DNA of 64,000 bases from DATGZH01 sp035297265 (GTDB lineage: Bacteria > Actinomycetota > Acidimicrobiia > Acidimicrobiales > RAAP-2), in the NCBI GenBank assembly GCA_035297265.1, contig DATGZH010000010.1:18909-82908 (forward strand). The letters are read 5' to 3'. Positions 48,990-57,786 of this stretch are shown here, piece by piece. The first letter of the stretch is position 1. Each line of letters begins with the position of its first letter. The notes under the pieces are model-generated. The model had not been told where the DNA came from. It ran no database searches and saw nothing but the letters and a program-made list of their open reading frames with translations. The position numbers and the translations under genes are program-made.

Positions 48990-49787
48990 ATGGGAGCCTC
49001 CTACGACCTGCTTGTCGCCTTCGCGGCCTGCTTCATGGTCGCCGAGGCGGTGCTCCGCCGTCGCCGTGCCCCCCTGGACCTGCGCGAGGGGCGAGTCTCA
49101 CTCACGGTGGGCGCCATCGCCTACACGCTCGGACTGGGAAGTGAGCTCCTGTTTACACTCGTCGCCGCAAGCCTCCTCGCACACGCCGCGCCCTGGCACC
49201 TCTCCGCCGCCAACCCCCTCGTGTGGATCGCCTTCTTCGTCATCGACGACTTCGTCAACTTCGTGGTGCACGTCGCGACGCACAAGGTCCCCTTCCTGTG
49301 GGCGGCCCATGTCGTCCACCACTCGGCCAAAGATCTGAGCTTCGTTTCGGCCGTCCGACTCTCGCCCGTCGAAGCGCTCTACCAGCCGCTGCTCGTGCTC
49401 TGGGCGCCCCTCGTCGGTGTTCCCATGGCCGTCTACGCGCCGATGACCGCCTTCGCCCTGGCCATCGGCGGCGTCAGCCACACACAAGTCGTCGGAAGGT
49501 TCCCCCGGCTTGACCGGTGGTTCGTCACACCGTCGAACCACCGGGTCCATCACGGTACCAATCGCCAGTACATCGACAAGAACTTTGGCAGTTCGCTCAT
49601 CGTCTGGGACCGGGTCTTCGGCACCTACGAGCCTGAGGTCGAGCCGGTGCGCTTCGGCGCTACCACCGAGCTGGCACCGGGCGTGGGGAGAACGACGCTC
49701 GGTGGCTACCCCGCTTGGCTGGCGGCTCGGCGGATGGCCTGGCGCGACGGCCTCCCCGCAACCCTTGGCGCTTCGGGTACGTCGTGA
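48990..49787 (+). CDS. Sterol desaturase / fatty acid hydroxylase superfamily protein
   Basis: A 265-aa membrane di-iron oxygenase. His motifs are HVATHK near residue 97, HVVHHS near 110 and HRVHHG near 187, the expected HX3H, HX2HH and HX2HH triad, with several membrane helices in between. ATG at 48990 after GGAGGGAGC. The stop overlaps the next gene in GTGA. In this context it may hydroxylate or desaturate a fatty or isoprenoid lipid, with electrons possibly from a Rieske partner (inference). Confidence 0.9.
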   Translation: MGASYDLLVAFAACFMVAEAVLRRRRAPLDLREGRVSLTVGAIAYTLGLGSELLFTLVAASLLAHAAPWHLSAANPLVWIAFFVIDDFVNFVVHVATHKVPFLWAAHVVHHSAKDLSFVSAVRLSPVEALYQPLLVLWAPLVGVPMAVYAPMTAFALAIGGVSHTQVVGRFPRLDRWFVTPSNHRVHHGTNRQYIDKNFGSSLIVWDRVFGTYEPEVEPVRFGATTELAPGVGRTTLGGYPAWLAARRMAWRDGLPATLGASGTS

Positions 49788-50423
49788 ACACGCCCGGTCG
49801 CCATATCGACGCGCGGCGCGGGGTCGTGCTCGGCGCGACGGGGTTCGGGGCCGGCATAGGAGCCTGTGCGTTCATGATCCCGAGGGGGCTCGGGCTCGAC
49901 GAGGGTCTCTGCTTCTACCAGGGCCACTGGGGCACCTTCGTGCCCGTCACCGCCGCGCTGGCGAGCGTCGCCATCGGCCTCTGGGTCAGCGCGACAGCTG
50001 TGCAGGCCGGCCTCGTCCGTCAGGTCCTGCGGCTCCTTGCGGTGCTATCGGCACTGGTGGCGCTACCGCACTCGTGGAGCACGCAAGCGAGCACCGCCCA
50101 CATGCTGGTCGGGTGCCTGCTCTTCACCACTGCCCTCCTGCTCGGTACGGCAGCCACGTTCTCGCCCTCCCGGCTGGGCCTCGAGCGGTCGCGGGTGTCA
50201 CCGACCGGGAGCGTGAGCCTCGTCGTCGGCATCGCTGCCGCACTCGGCGCGCTGTACTGGTCAGGCCAGCCCGAGGGGGTTCCTGACCGGATCCCAGATC
50301 GTCTTCCTGGGCGCGGTCCTCGCCAACTATTCGACCTGGCTCCCCCGCGCCGACGTGTCGCCGAGACCAGCCCGCTGCGACACTGGGGATGCGATCGTTC
50401 GCCTTCCCCTTTTCGGCTCCTGA
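49784..50423 (+). pseudogene. Multi-spanning membrane protein interrupted by a +1 frameshift in a G5 run
   Basis: Starts GTG at 49784 inside the stop of the hydroxylase gene. It encodes membrane helices such as VVLGATGFGAGIGACAFMI, FVPVTAALASVAIGLWV, AHMLVGCLLFTTALLLG and SVSLVVGIAAALGALYW. At GAGGGGG (50275-50279) the frame leaves membrane-like coding; removing one G restores LTGSQIVFLGAVLANYSTWLP and a TGA at 50421-50423 (212 aa). Uncorrected, the frame runs on into the sulfatase gene. Either a real mutation, slippage, or a base-call error. Family unknown. Confidence 0.6.
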
Positions 50424-50602
50424 GCGCCACAGCGCGATTGGACGCATTCGCAGTCGGCAACCCTGGTCAGCTGCGGGCCCGAAGGACCTCCGTCAACAGC
50501 ATCCGCAAGCTGGGGCCGCCGTGGCTAGGACCGTCCACGAACAAGCGGACGAGGATCCCGCAGCTCGCGAGATCCCCCAGGCGTGATCCGAGCGCAGCCG
50601 TC

Positions 50603-50608
50603 TACCGT
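50603..50608 (+). promoter_or_regulatory. Putative -10 box of the sulfatase gene (leaderless)
   Basis: TACCGT with 6 nt to the ATG at 50615; it supports starting the sulfatase here rather than in the longer upstream frame. Confidence 0.45.
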
Positions 50609-50614
50609 TGGCAC

Positions 50615-52255
50615 ATGACTCAGCCCAACATCCTGCTCATCATGACCGACGAGGAGCGCTACCCACCGCCCTACGAGACAGAGGCGGTGAAGGCATTCCG
50701 CAGGGAGCAGCTCGGCGCCAGAGAGTCGATCCGCGACGGTGCCTTGGAATTCCACCGCCACTACGCCGGCTCGACCGCCTGCGTCGCGAGCCGGGCGACT
50801 CTGTTCACCGGGCAGTACCCGTCGCTCCACGGGGTCTCCCAGACTGACGGAACATCGAAGAAGGTCGACGACCCTGCCATGATGTGGCTCGATCCGGACA
50901 CTGTCCCCACCCTGGGGGATTGGTTTCGAGCTGGGGGCTACAAGACGCACTACCGGGGCAAGTGGCACGTGTCGAACGCCGCCCTGCCGATCCCCGGCAG
51001 CCATGAGGGGCTCATGGCCTCTGACGACAACGGTGTGCCCATCCCCGAGGCCGTCGAGGCGTACCGCAAGTCCGATCGCCTCGATCCCTTCGGGTTCTCT
51101 GGGTGGATCGGCCGCGAGCCCCATGGGCCGGCGCCGGCGGAGTCCGGCAAGGTGCGCGACGGGGTCTTCGCCGAACAGGTAGTCGAGCTCTTCGACGAGT
51201 TGGCCCAAGCTCGCGGCGACGGACCGTGGCTGGCGGTCGCCTCCTTCGTCAACCCCCACGACATCTGCACGTACGGGATCGTCTGGGAGCAGCTGTGGAA
51301 GTTCGGCCCCCCCGACGACTCGGTGCCCGAGGTCCCAGCGGCCCCTTCCCAGAGCGACACGTTCGACGATCGCCCGCCATGCCAGGAGCAGTGGAAAGCC
51401 GCCTGGTGGCAGATGGCCTACGAGCAGCCAGCCGACCTCGCCTATCGCCGCCTCTACTACTACCTCCACAAGCTCGTCGACAAGGCCATCGGGCGGATCG
51501 TCGAAGCTCTCGAGAGCTCGGGTATGGCCGACGACACGATGATCGTGTTCACCTCCGACCACGGCGATCTCCTCGGGGCCCATGGCGGCATGCAGCAGAA
51601 GTGGTACAACGGATTCGACGAGGCGATCCGTGTGCCGCTCCTGATAAAGGGCCCCGGTGTGGCGACCTCGGCGGGCGGCATCACGATGCCCACGAGCCAC
51701 ATTGACCTCATCCCCACCCTCATGGGACTGGCTGGCATCGACCCCGAACGAGCCATGGCCGGGGTGGCCGAGTGCCACGAGGAGGCCCAGCCCCTGCCGG
51801 GCCGGGATCTCAGCGGCATCATCACCGCATCGGCCGGAACCGACGCGGTCGTCTCGCCCCTGTACTTCATGACCGAGGACGACATCTCGCGGGGGCTCAA
51901 CGAGACCAACCTGCTCTCGGGGAAGCCCTTCGATCCAGTTGCCTTCCCGTCCCGCGTCGAGTCGGTGATCGCCACCTTGCCGACCGGTGCCGACGGTGCC
52001 GACGAGCTATGGAAGCTCAATCACTACTACGAGCGCCTCGACGACTGGAACGCTGATCATGGCATCCCGAAGAATCCATTCGCTGGGCCGCCGGCCGATC
52101 CGATCTTCGAGCTGCACAACTTGACCACCGACCCCGAGGAGCACCACAACCGGGTCGACGACGAGCCTCAGACCCTGAGAAACCTGACAATGCTCCTCGA
52201 CGACCAGCGGGAAGCCAAGCGCATGCTTCCGGCCCACCGGAACCCTGTGGCCTAG
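50615..52255 (+). CDS. Sulfatase family protein
   Basis: A 546-aa arylsulfatase/phosphonate-hydrolase-like enzyme. The N-terminus NILLIMTDEER carries metal-binding acids; the modification site is ACVASRATLFTGQYP, in which Cys would become formylglycine. The usual CxPSR Pro is Ala, which fits the CX(A/P)XR site of anaerobic-type maturases. The second metal motif is FTSDHGDLLGAHG. No signal peptide, so cytoplasmic. The frame continues upstream only because of the frameshifted membrane gene. Substrate unknown. Confidence 0.87.
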   Translation: MTQPNILLIMTDEERYPPPYETEAVKAFRREQLGARESIRDGALEFHRHYAGSTACVASRATLFTGQYPSLHGVSQTDGTSKKVDDPAMMWLDPDTVPTLGDWFRAGGYKTHYRGKWHVSNAALPIPGSHEGLMASDDNGVPIPEAVEAYRKSDRLDPFGFSGWIGREPHGPAPAESGKVRDGVFAEQVVELFDELAQARGDGPWLAVASFVNPHDICTYGIVWEQLWKFGPPDDSVPEVPAAPSQSDTFDDRPPCQEQWKAAWWQMAYEQPADLAYRRLYYYLHKLVDKAIGRIVEALESSGMADDTMIVFTSDHGDLLGAHGGMQQKWYNGFDEAIRVPLLIKGPGVATSAGGITMPTSHIDLIPTLMGLAGIDPERAMAGVAECHEEAQPLPGRDLSGIITASAGTDAVVSPLYFMTEDDISRGLNETNLLSGKPFDPVAFPSRVESVIATLPTGADGADELWKLNHYYERLDDWNADHGIPKNPFAGPPADPIFELHNLTTDPEEHHNRVDDEPQTLRNLTMLLDDQREAKRMLPAHRNPVA

Positions 52256-52528
52256 TTCATCCCACAGACGGACTTACTGTGAGGTGAGTCGGAAGCAACA
52301 CATCATCATCCGTCCAGGCCGGGAGACCTCGGCCTCATGGCGCCCCGCTCCCCGCTGGACGACCCGAAGGAGCCGGCACGAGGCCAGGAGTCCTTCACCG
52401 GACGATCAGCTGGCCGATGACGAGACTTCCCACTTCAGAGGCACTGATTCACCCGCGTCTGACTCCGGTGGCGTACCGCACGTTCGAGGTCTATCTTCAC
52501 TCCTATTCACCCGGTTAGGGGGTTCCTG
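52256..52528. other. Intergenic region (273 bp)
   Basis: Holds an imperfect inverted repeat GACTTAC/GTGAGTC (52271-52290), a possible sulfatase terminator, and a TATCTT hexamer at 52492-52497 that may be the -10 of the secreted-protein gene. No gene seen. Confidence 0.4.
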
Positions 52529-53254
52529 ATGCAAAGACGGTCGATGCTCGCGGGATTGGTTCTCGCGTCCACATCCTCGTTGATCGCTGGATTGGTGCTG
52601 GCGGCACCTGCAGGAGCGGTTGTCTCCGGGCACGTCGCGGGCTACGAGGCTCCTCCTTCGGCACTTCCGACGCAAACCGTATCGGTGACGTTCACGGTAC
52701 CGAAGATCGATTGCAAGAAGATTCCCGCCGGTAACTTCCAAGCAGTGCTTGCCGGAGCACGTCTGCAGAGTGTCAGCGGGAACACAGGTGGTGGCGCGGT
52801 CTCGGTCTGTTCGGGCCCAGTTGTGGCCTACGTACCGCTGATCGAGATCACCGGAGTGTCGATTGGGAGCGGCATCACGATCAACGCGGGGGACACGGTA
52901 TCAGTCAACGCGAGTGACGGACCGTCAGGTGCGACGGTGACTCTGATTGATGGTACCCAGTCCCAGACGGCCAGCGGTCCAGGTGGATCGGTGAACGCAG
53001 AAGATATCGGTGACATTGCGACGAACTGCGTCGGCTCTGCATGCACACCCGTGCCGAAGTCTTCGGTGACGTCCTATTCGGCGGCGTCGATCAATGGAAC
53101 GAACATCGTGATCGCTGGTGGCGTCCAGCAGGACTTGGTCGATGTTGCCGGTGGTCCCGAGATGACCAGCTCAGCTCTCAAGACGAAGAAGACACTGAAT
53201 GCCTTCAAGGTCAAGTGGGTGAGTTCCTGCAACAACGGGTCGTCACGCTGTTAG
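52529..53254 (+). CDS. Secreted cysteine-containing protein of unknown function
   Basis: A 241-aa exported protein. The signal peptide LAGLVLASTSSLIAGLVLAAPAGA ends at a signal-peptidase I-like AGA. The mature part is beta-rich and Thr/Ser/Gly-rich with six Cys (KIDCKK, VSVCSG, NCVGSACT, VSSCNNG and the last residue), probably disulfide-bonded. An AGGGGG ribosome-binding site lies six bases before the ATG. GC content is visibly lower than in neighbours, which hints at acquisition. Family not recognised. Confidence 0.72.
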   Translation: MQRRSMLAGLVLASTSSLIAGLVLAAPAGAVVSGHVAGYEAPPSALPTQTVSVTFTVPKIDCKKIPAGNFQAVLAGARLQSVSGNTGGGAVSVCSGPVVAYVPLIEITGVSIGSGITINAGDTVSVNASDGPSGATVTLIDGTQSQTASGPGGSVNAEDIGDIATNCVGSACTPVPKSSVTSYSAASINGTNIVIAGGVQQDLVDVAGGPEMTSSALKTKKTLNAFKVKWVSSCNNGSSRC

Positions 53255-53286
53255 CGCAGTACCTCACCGAACCCGTCGCCTAGGTC

Positions 53287-54678
53287 CTAGAGGTTGCCGA
53301 TGGTGGCCTCCAAGTACGCCTCCATCTGCTTCACCAGTTCGTCCGGGGCGGCCGACTGCTGGAGGAGGTCACCAAAGGCCTGCCTGGTGGGCCCGTCGGG
53401 CACCCGACGGTCCAGGATCTCGTCGAACCGTCGACGGGCCTCGACCAGTCGCCGGGGCTTGAACTCCGAGGGCCACAGGTCGGCGGCGGGTTCGTAGTCC
53501 TTCAGCACCTGACGGGCGATCGTGATCTTGTGCACCTCCGTGGGCCCGTCGACGACCCCCATAGCCCCGCCCTCGGCGCTCAGGCTGAGGAGGTTCGAGT
53601 ACCCGAGGGCGCCGTGGATGTGGCGGGTCTTGGCGCTGATGTCGCTCAGGACCTCGGCCGCTAGGACCTTGCATGCGGCGACGTACTGACGGGTGGCCGC
53701 CGTGCTCGACTGGTCGATGAGCCACGCCGTGTAGAGGACGAGGAGCCGGAACTGCTGGATCTGGATCCAGGAGTCCGCAACCGCTTCCTGCACCATCTGC
53801 TTCTCGGCGAGGAGGCTGCCCTGGGTGGAGCGGCTCAGCACTCGCTCGCAGAGCATGTCGAATTGCTTCTTGGCCCCCGCTACCGCCCGCATGGCGTGGT
53901 GAATCCGGCCTCCCCCGAGCCGGCGCTGGGCCACCGCGAACGCCTGACCCTCGCCGCCGAGGAGGTTCTCGTCCGGCACCCGCACGTTCTCGTAGCGGAC
54001 ATGGGCGTGCATGCCCTCCCCGTACGGCTCGTGCCCGGCGCCGATGTTGGCCAGCACCCGGATACCGGGCGTGTCGCTCGGCACGAGGAACATCGACATG
54101 CCGCGATAGGGGCTCACGTCGGGGTTGGTCACGGCCATGACGATGATGAAGGAGGCCTCCCGGAGGTTCGACGAGAAGAACTTGTCCCCGTTGATGACCC
54201 ACTCGTCACCGTCGCGGACGGCGCTCGTCGTGAAGCGGGTCGGATCGGACCCGCCCTGGGGCTCGGTCATCGAGTAACACGAGAAGACCTCCCCGTCGAG
54301 GAGGGGGCGGAGCCACCGCTCCTTCTGTTCGGGCGTCCCGTATGCCGCGATGATCTCGGCGTTGCCGGTGTCGGGCGCCTGGGTGCCGAACACCGTCGGG
54401 GCCCAGGCCGAACGGCCGAGAATCTCGTTCATGAGGGCCAGCTTGAGCTGGCCGTAGCCCTGCCCGCCGAGTTCGGGCCCGAGGTGACAGGCCCACAACT
54501 CCTGGGCTTGCACCTCGGCCTTCAGCTGGTCGATGACGGACTTCAGCGGCTCGGTGATCCGATGGTAGGTGAGCGAGCCGAAGAGCAGGTCGAGCGGTTC
54601 GATCTCCTCGCGGACGAAACCGTCCATCCAGTGGAGTTTGGCCTGGAACGCAGGCTCGGTCGTGAAGTCCCAGGCCAT
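53287..54678 (-). CDS. Acyl-CoA dehydrogenase
   Basis: FAD enzyme of 463 aa oxidising acyl-CoA to enoyl-CoA. Family blocks: CYSMTEPQGGSDP (FAD/substrate region), WVINGDKFFSS, LGGGRIHHAMRAVAGAKKQFDM, and late GALGYSNLLSLS with VVDGPTEVHKITIARQVL. The ATG at 54676-54678 follows a GGGGGTCGGGG stretch; the frame is open further without homology. A long N-terminal helical part (FQAKLHWMDGFVREEIEPLD) is typical of the large-chain ACAD group in actinobacteria. Divergent from the amidohydrolases. Confidence 0.9.
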   Translation of the reverse strand: MAWDFTTEPAFQAKLHWMDGFVREEIEPLDLLFGSLTYHRITEPLKSVIDQLKAEVQAQELWACHLGPELGGQGYGQLKLALMNEILGRSAWAPTVFGTQAPDTGNAEIIAAYGTPEQKERWLRPLLDGEVFSCYSMTEPQGGSDPTRFTTSAVRDGDEWVINGDKFFSSNLREASFIIVMAVTNPDVSPYRGMSMFLVPSDTPGIRVLANIGAGHEPYGEGMHAHVRYENVRVPDENLLGGEGQAFAVAQRRLGGGRIHHAMRAVAGAKKQFDMLCERVLSRSTQGSLLAEKQMVQEAVADSWIQIQQFRLLVLYTAWLIDQSSTAATRQYVAACKVLAAEVLSDISAKTRHIHGALGYSNLLSLSAEGGAMGVVDGPTEVHKITIARQVLKDYEPAADLWPSEFKPRRLVEARRRFDEILDRRVPDGPTRQAFGDLLQQSAAPDELVKQMEAYLEATIGNL

Positions 54679-54922
54679 ACCCCGACCCCCTGTTGGCGAT
54701 CCCGCACGGGTGGACATCCCAGAGTCCGGAGCGAGACTACCGGGCGGCCCAGACAGCGGCGAGATGACCACGTGCTCGACGGGAGCGGCCCGCTCCAAGG
54801 AGGCCACCCCGACGCGCCGTCCGGTTCGGTCTCGGACGTGTGGTCGAGCCAGGCTGGGCCGAGGACCCGGTAGTACCATCGACGTCAGCCTGCCCTGGGA
54901 TCGAACATGGGGAGGGAGGGCC

Positions 54923-56365
54923 ATGCCTTCGAACGGGAATCGTCTCACCAAGGATTTCCCGGTCTTCGACTGTGACGCCCACGTCAACGACCCGCTGGAG
55001 ATCTGGGAGCAGTACGTCCCTGCGTCCAAGAAAGACCTCGTCCGCCGGACCTACTGGCGGAACGACGCCGAGGCCTTCGTGAACGGGGACACCCGGTGCG
55101 TCGGTGGAGGCAACGAGGAGTTTGCGCCGTTCTACAACCCGATCCTCATCGCCGGACCGCAGATGAACAAGAAGATCATGCGGAAGCTGATCTCGATGGT
55201 GCCGCTCTCCGACGAGCAGCGGGAGTACCTGCGACATCCGGGTGGCTACGACGCCAGCGTCCGGATCCGCGAGATGGACCTCATGGGCATCGACCAGGTG
55301 CTCGTCATCCCGACGATGGTGATCATGAACCTGCCGTTCGCCGAGGACGCCGAAGGGGTCGACGTGTTCTGCCGGGCGTACAACGACTGGTGCCGCGACT
55401 GGTGCTCGCAGGTACCAGATCGTCTCTACGGTGCGGCCCTCCTGCCCCTGCAGGATCCTGAGCGCGCCCGTCGGGAGCTGCTCCGGGTGGCCGACCTCGG
55501 CTTCCCCGTGGGCCTCATGCGCCCGATCGACGCGAGAGGGGCCTATCCCAACGACATCGGTCGGGTCATGGCTTCGGGTCGTGAGGACAAGGGACCCATG
55601 GACCCGCTCTTCCGCACCTTCGAGGACACCGGTGTGGTGCTGGGCATGCACACCTTCCCCGCCAGCGTGGTGGGCCGGACAGCCTTCGCCGGTGCCCTCA
55701 GCTCGCCCGGTGAGCTCGTGAACCACGCCGGTGTGGACTCCCAGACCCTGTCGTTCATCTTCGAGATGCAGGTCTGGCTGGCCCAGGTCCTCCTTGGTGG
55801 CTTCCTCGATCGCTACCCCCGCCTGAAGATGGCGGTCTTCGAGTCCAACAGCCAGTGGCTGCCCTCCATGCTCGAGACCTGTGACCGGCTCTTCAAGCTC
55901 TACTCGAGCGAGCGACAGGTCAAGGCCGACCGGCTCCCCTCCGAGGCCTTTTACGAGCAGTGCGTCATCTCCTTCGAATCCGACGAGGAGCCGACGATGG
56001 TCCAGTGGGATCGCTTCGACACCATCGGGATCTGGGCGTCGGACTGCTACCACCACGACGGCGCAGACGCCTGGAGCGCCCTCCGGGCCATGGAGGAGCT
56101 CGGCGTGCCCCACGCCACGCAGGCCAACCTCATGGGTGAGAACGCCCGACGGATCTACGGGATCGAGCCCAAGATGTTCGTGACGACCGAGCCCCCGCCC
56201 ATCCAGCGCCCGGCGTGGTTCCCCCAGGGCGAAGAGCTGGAGGAGTGGGCCGCGCTCGTCGCCCATCCGAGGGAGAACGCCGGCGCTATCAGGGAGCGGG
56301 CGATCGCCACCGCTCCGACGGTCCCCATGAACATGAGCCGGCGGTCGCGCTCGGCCGGCTACTGA
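54923..56365 (+). CDS. TIM-barrel amidohydrolase (Amidohydro_2) 1
   Basis: A 480-aa metal-dependent hydrolase or decarboxylase of the ACMSD/LigW-like superfamily. FDCDAHVNDP holds the first metal-binding DxDxH; IPTMVIMNLPF, MHTFPASVVG (His), FESNSQWLP and the late SDCYHHDGAD acidic site follow the barrel. The ATG at 54923 is preceded by GGAGGGAGGG. Members of this family in actinobacteria are often near acyl-CoA dehydrogenases and Rieske proteins, suggesting aromatic or cyclic compound degradation. Substrate unknown. Confidence 0.88.
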   Translation: MPSNGNRLTKDFPVFDCDAHVNDPLEIWEQYVPASKKDLVRRTYWRNDAEAFVNGDTRCVGGGNEEFAPFYNPILIAGPQMNKKIMRKLISMVPLSDEQREYLRHPGGYDASVRIREMDLMGIDQVLVIPTMVIMNLPFAEDAEGVDVFCRAYNDWCRDWCSQVPDRLYGAALLPLQDPERARRELLRVADLGFPVGLMRPIDARGAYPNDIGRVMASGREDKGPMDPLFRTFEDTGVVLGMHTFPASVVGRTAFAGALSSPGELVNHAGVDSQTLSFIFEMQVWLAQVLLGGFLDRYPRLKMAVFESNSQWLPSMLETCDRLFKLYSSERQVKADRLPSEAFYEQCVISFESDEEPTMVQWDRFDTIGIWASDCYHHDGADAWSALRAMEELGVPHATQANLMGENARRIYGIEPKMFVTTEPPPIQRPAWFPQGEELEEWAALVAHPRENAGAIRERAIATAPTVPMNMSRRSRSAGY

Positions 56366-56418
56366 GCCCGATCCGGGCTGTCCTCGGACCTGCCTCCCCA
56401 GCCGCGAGGAGCTGAGCC

Positions 56419-57660
56419 ATGGCATCGAACCACGGACCTCTCGTCGTCGACGTCGACAGTCACGTCTCCGAGCCACCCGCCATCTGGTCTGAGTACCTCG
56501 ACCCCGAGGTGACCGAGGCCGCTCGTCGGGTCTTCTGGCTCGAGGACGGCGCGGTGATGCTGAACGGCGTCCCGGCCACGCCCCTCAACCGGTCCCGGAT
56601 CAACCGCCAGGCGGTGTGGCGCCCGGGCATGACCCTCGAGCAAATCGGGGGGCTCGACCCGTCGGTCGACCCCGGGGTGAACCCCGGTGCCGCCGATCCG
56701 GCCTCCCGGCTGGCGGACATGGACAAGCTCGGGATCGACCATCAGATCGTGCTGCCCACGCTCTTCTCCGAGTACTTCCCGTGCGCCGAGGACGTCACGG
56801 TGGCCGTGGCCCTGGCCCGGGCCTACAACGACTGGGCCAACGATCTCGCCGCCTCGGGCGACGGTCGCCTCCACCCGGCGGCGGTCCTGCCCACCCAGGA
56901 CCCCGAGGCCGCGGTCGCCGAACTCGAGCGGGTCGCCGGGCTCGGGTTCCGCTCGGTCGCCCTCCGACCGATGTTCTACCGGGTCCCGGACGCCACCCCG
57001 GAGTTGAACCCCCTCTTGGGGCAACCAGGGCCGGTCAACCCGAACGGGGTGTACATCGACCACGCGGCGTTCCGTCCGCTGTGGCAGCGCATCGAGGAGC
57101 TCGGACTGGTGGCCTGCGTGCATCCTTCGCTCGGCATCACCAACCGCGAGGCCACTTCGGAGGGGAGCTACGTCGAACGGGTGTCGGCGAAGCTCGGCAT
57201 CGGCCACACGGTCGCCGAGCCCGTTGCCTACCTTCAGGACAACGCGATGTTCGTCGTCGTGGCGGCGTTCCATGGTCTGCTCGAGGACTACCCCCGTCTC
57301 CGGCTGGCGCTGTTGCACTCGGGCGCGGCCATGGTGCTCCTCGCTCTCGAGAAGGCCGAGACCTACCTGTGGCTGGCGCCGTCCACGATGGTCGGCGACA
57401 ACCCGGTGTCGCTCGAGCCCGAGGAGGTCTTCCGACGCAGCCGGGTCCTGGTCGGCTTCGACGGCTGGGAGTCGTCGGTGCTGCGCCTACCCGACTTCTT
57501 CGCCACGAGGGGCGCCTGGGGATCGCGCTACCCGAACCACGACACGTCGACGCCCGCGGAAGCCTTGGCCCTGTGCGAGCAGTACGAGGTCGGACCGGAG
57601 ACCGTCGAGCGCCTCCTCGGACGGAACGCCGCCGACCTGTTCGGCCTCCCCGTCGGCTGA
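56419..57660 (+). CDS. TIM-barrel amidohydrolase (Amidohydro_2) 2
   Basis: Second enzyme of the same superfamily, 413 aa, sharing the layout but not close in sequence. DVDSHVSEPPAIW is the metal site, then LPTLFSEYFPCAEDV, VHPSLGI (His), LLHSGAAM and the late acidic FDGWESSVLRLPDFF. The ATG at 56419 is 53 bases from the first, so they form one operon. The two may act in sequence or as a heteromer. Confidence 0.88.
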   Translation: MASNHGPLVVDVDSHVSEPPAIWSEYLDPEVTEAARRVFWLEDGAVMLNGVPATPLNRSRINRQAVWRPGMTLEQIGGLDPSVDPGVNPGAADPASRLADMDKLGIDHQIVLPTLFSEYFPCAEDVTVAVALARAYNDWANDLAASGDGRLHPAAVLPTQDPEAAVAELERVAGLGFRSVALRPMFYRVPDATPELNPLLGQPGPVNPNGVYIDHAAFRPLWQRIEELGLVACVHPSLGITNREATSEGSYVERVSAKLGIGHTVAEPVAYLQDNAMFVVVAAFHGLLEDYPRLRLALLHSGAAMVLLALEKAETYLWLAPSTMVGDNPVSLEPEEVFRRSRVLVGFDGWESSVLRLPDFFATRGAWGSRYPNHDTSTPAEALALCEQYEVGPETVERLLGRNAADLFGLPVG

Positions 57661-57741
57661 CGCCCTTCGTCGCGCCGCGCCCGATCCGGAGCGAGGCACC
57701 GGCCCGTATGGAGGGGCCCGTCCCCGACCAGGCCCGACTCT

Positions 57742-57747
57742 TATGCT
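57742..57747 (+). promoter_or_regulatory. Putative -10 box of the Rieske/helical gene
   Basis: TATGCT about 40 bases before the ATG at 57787, which has a GGGAGG site six bases ahead. The leader is of ordinary length, unlike the leaderless genes. Confidence 0.35.
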
Positions 57748-57786
57748 GCGGGGGGTCGGGCAGTCCGAACGCCTGGGAGGTGCGCC

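Noticed and set aside
49715..52255. A single 846-codon frame joining membrane protein and sulfatase
   Set aside because: Better explained by a one-base frameshift; the sulfatase has its own -10-like box and ATG.
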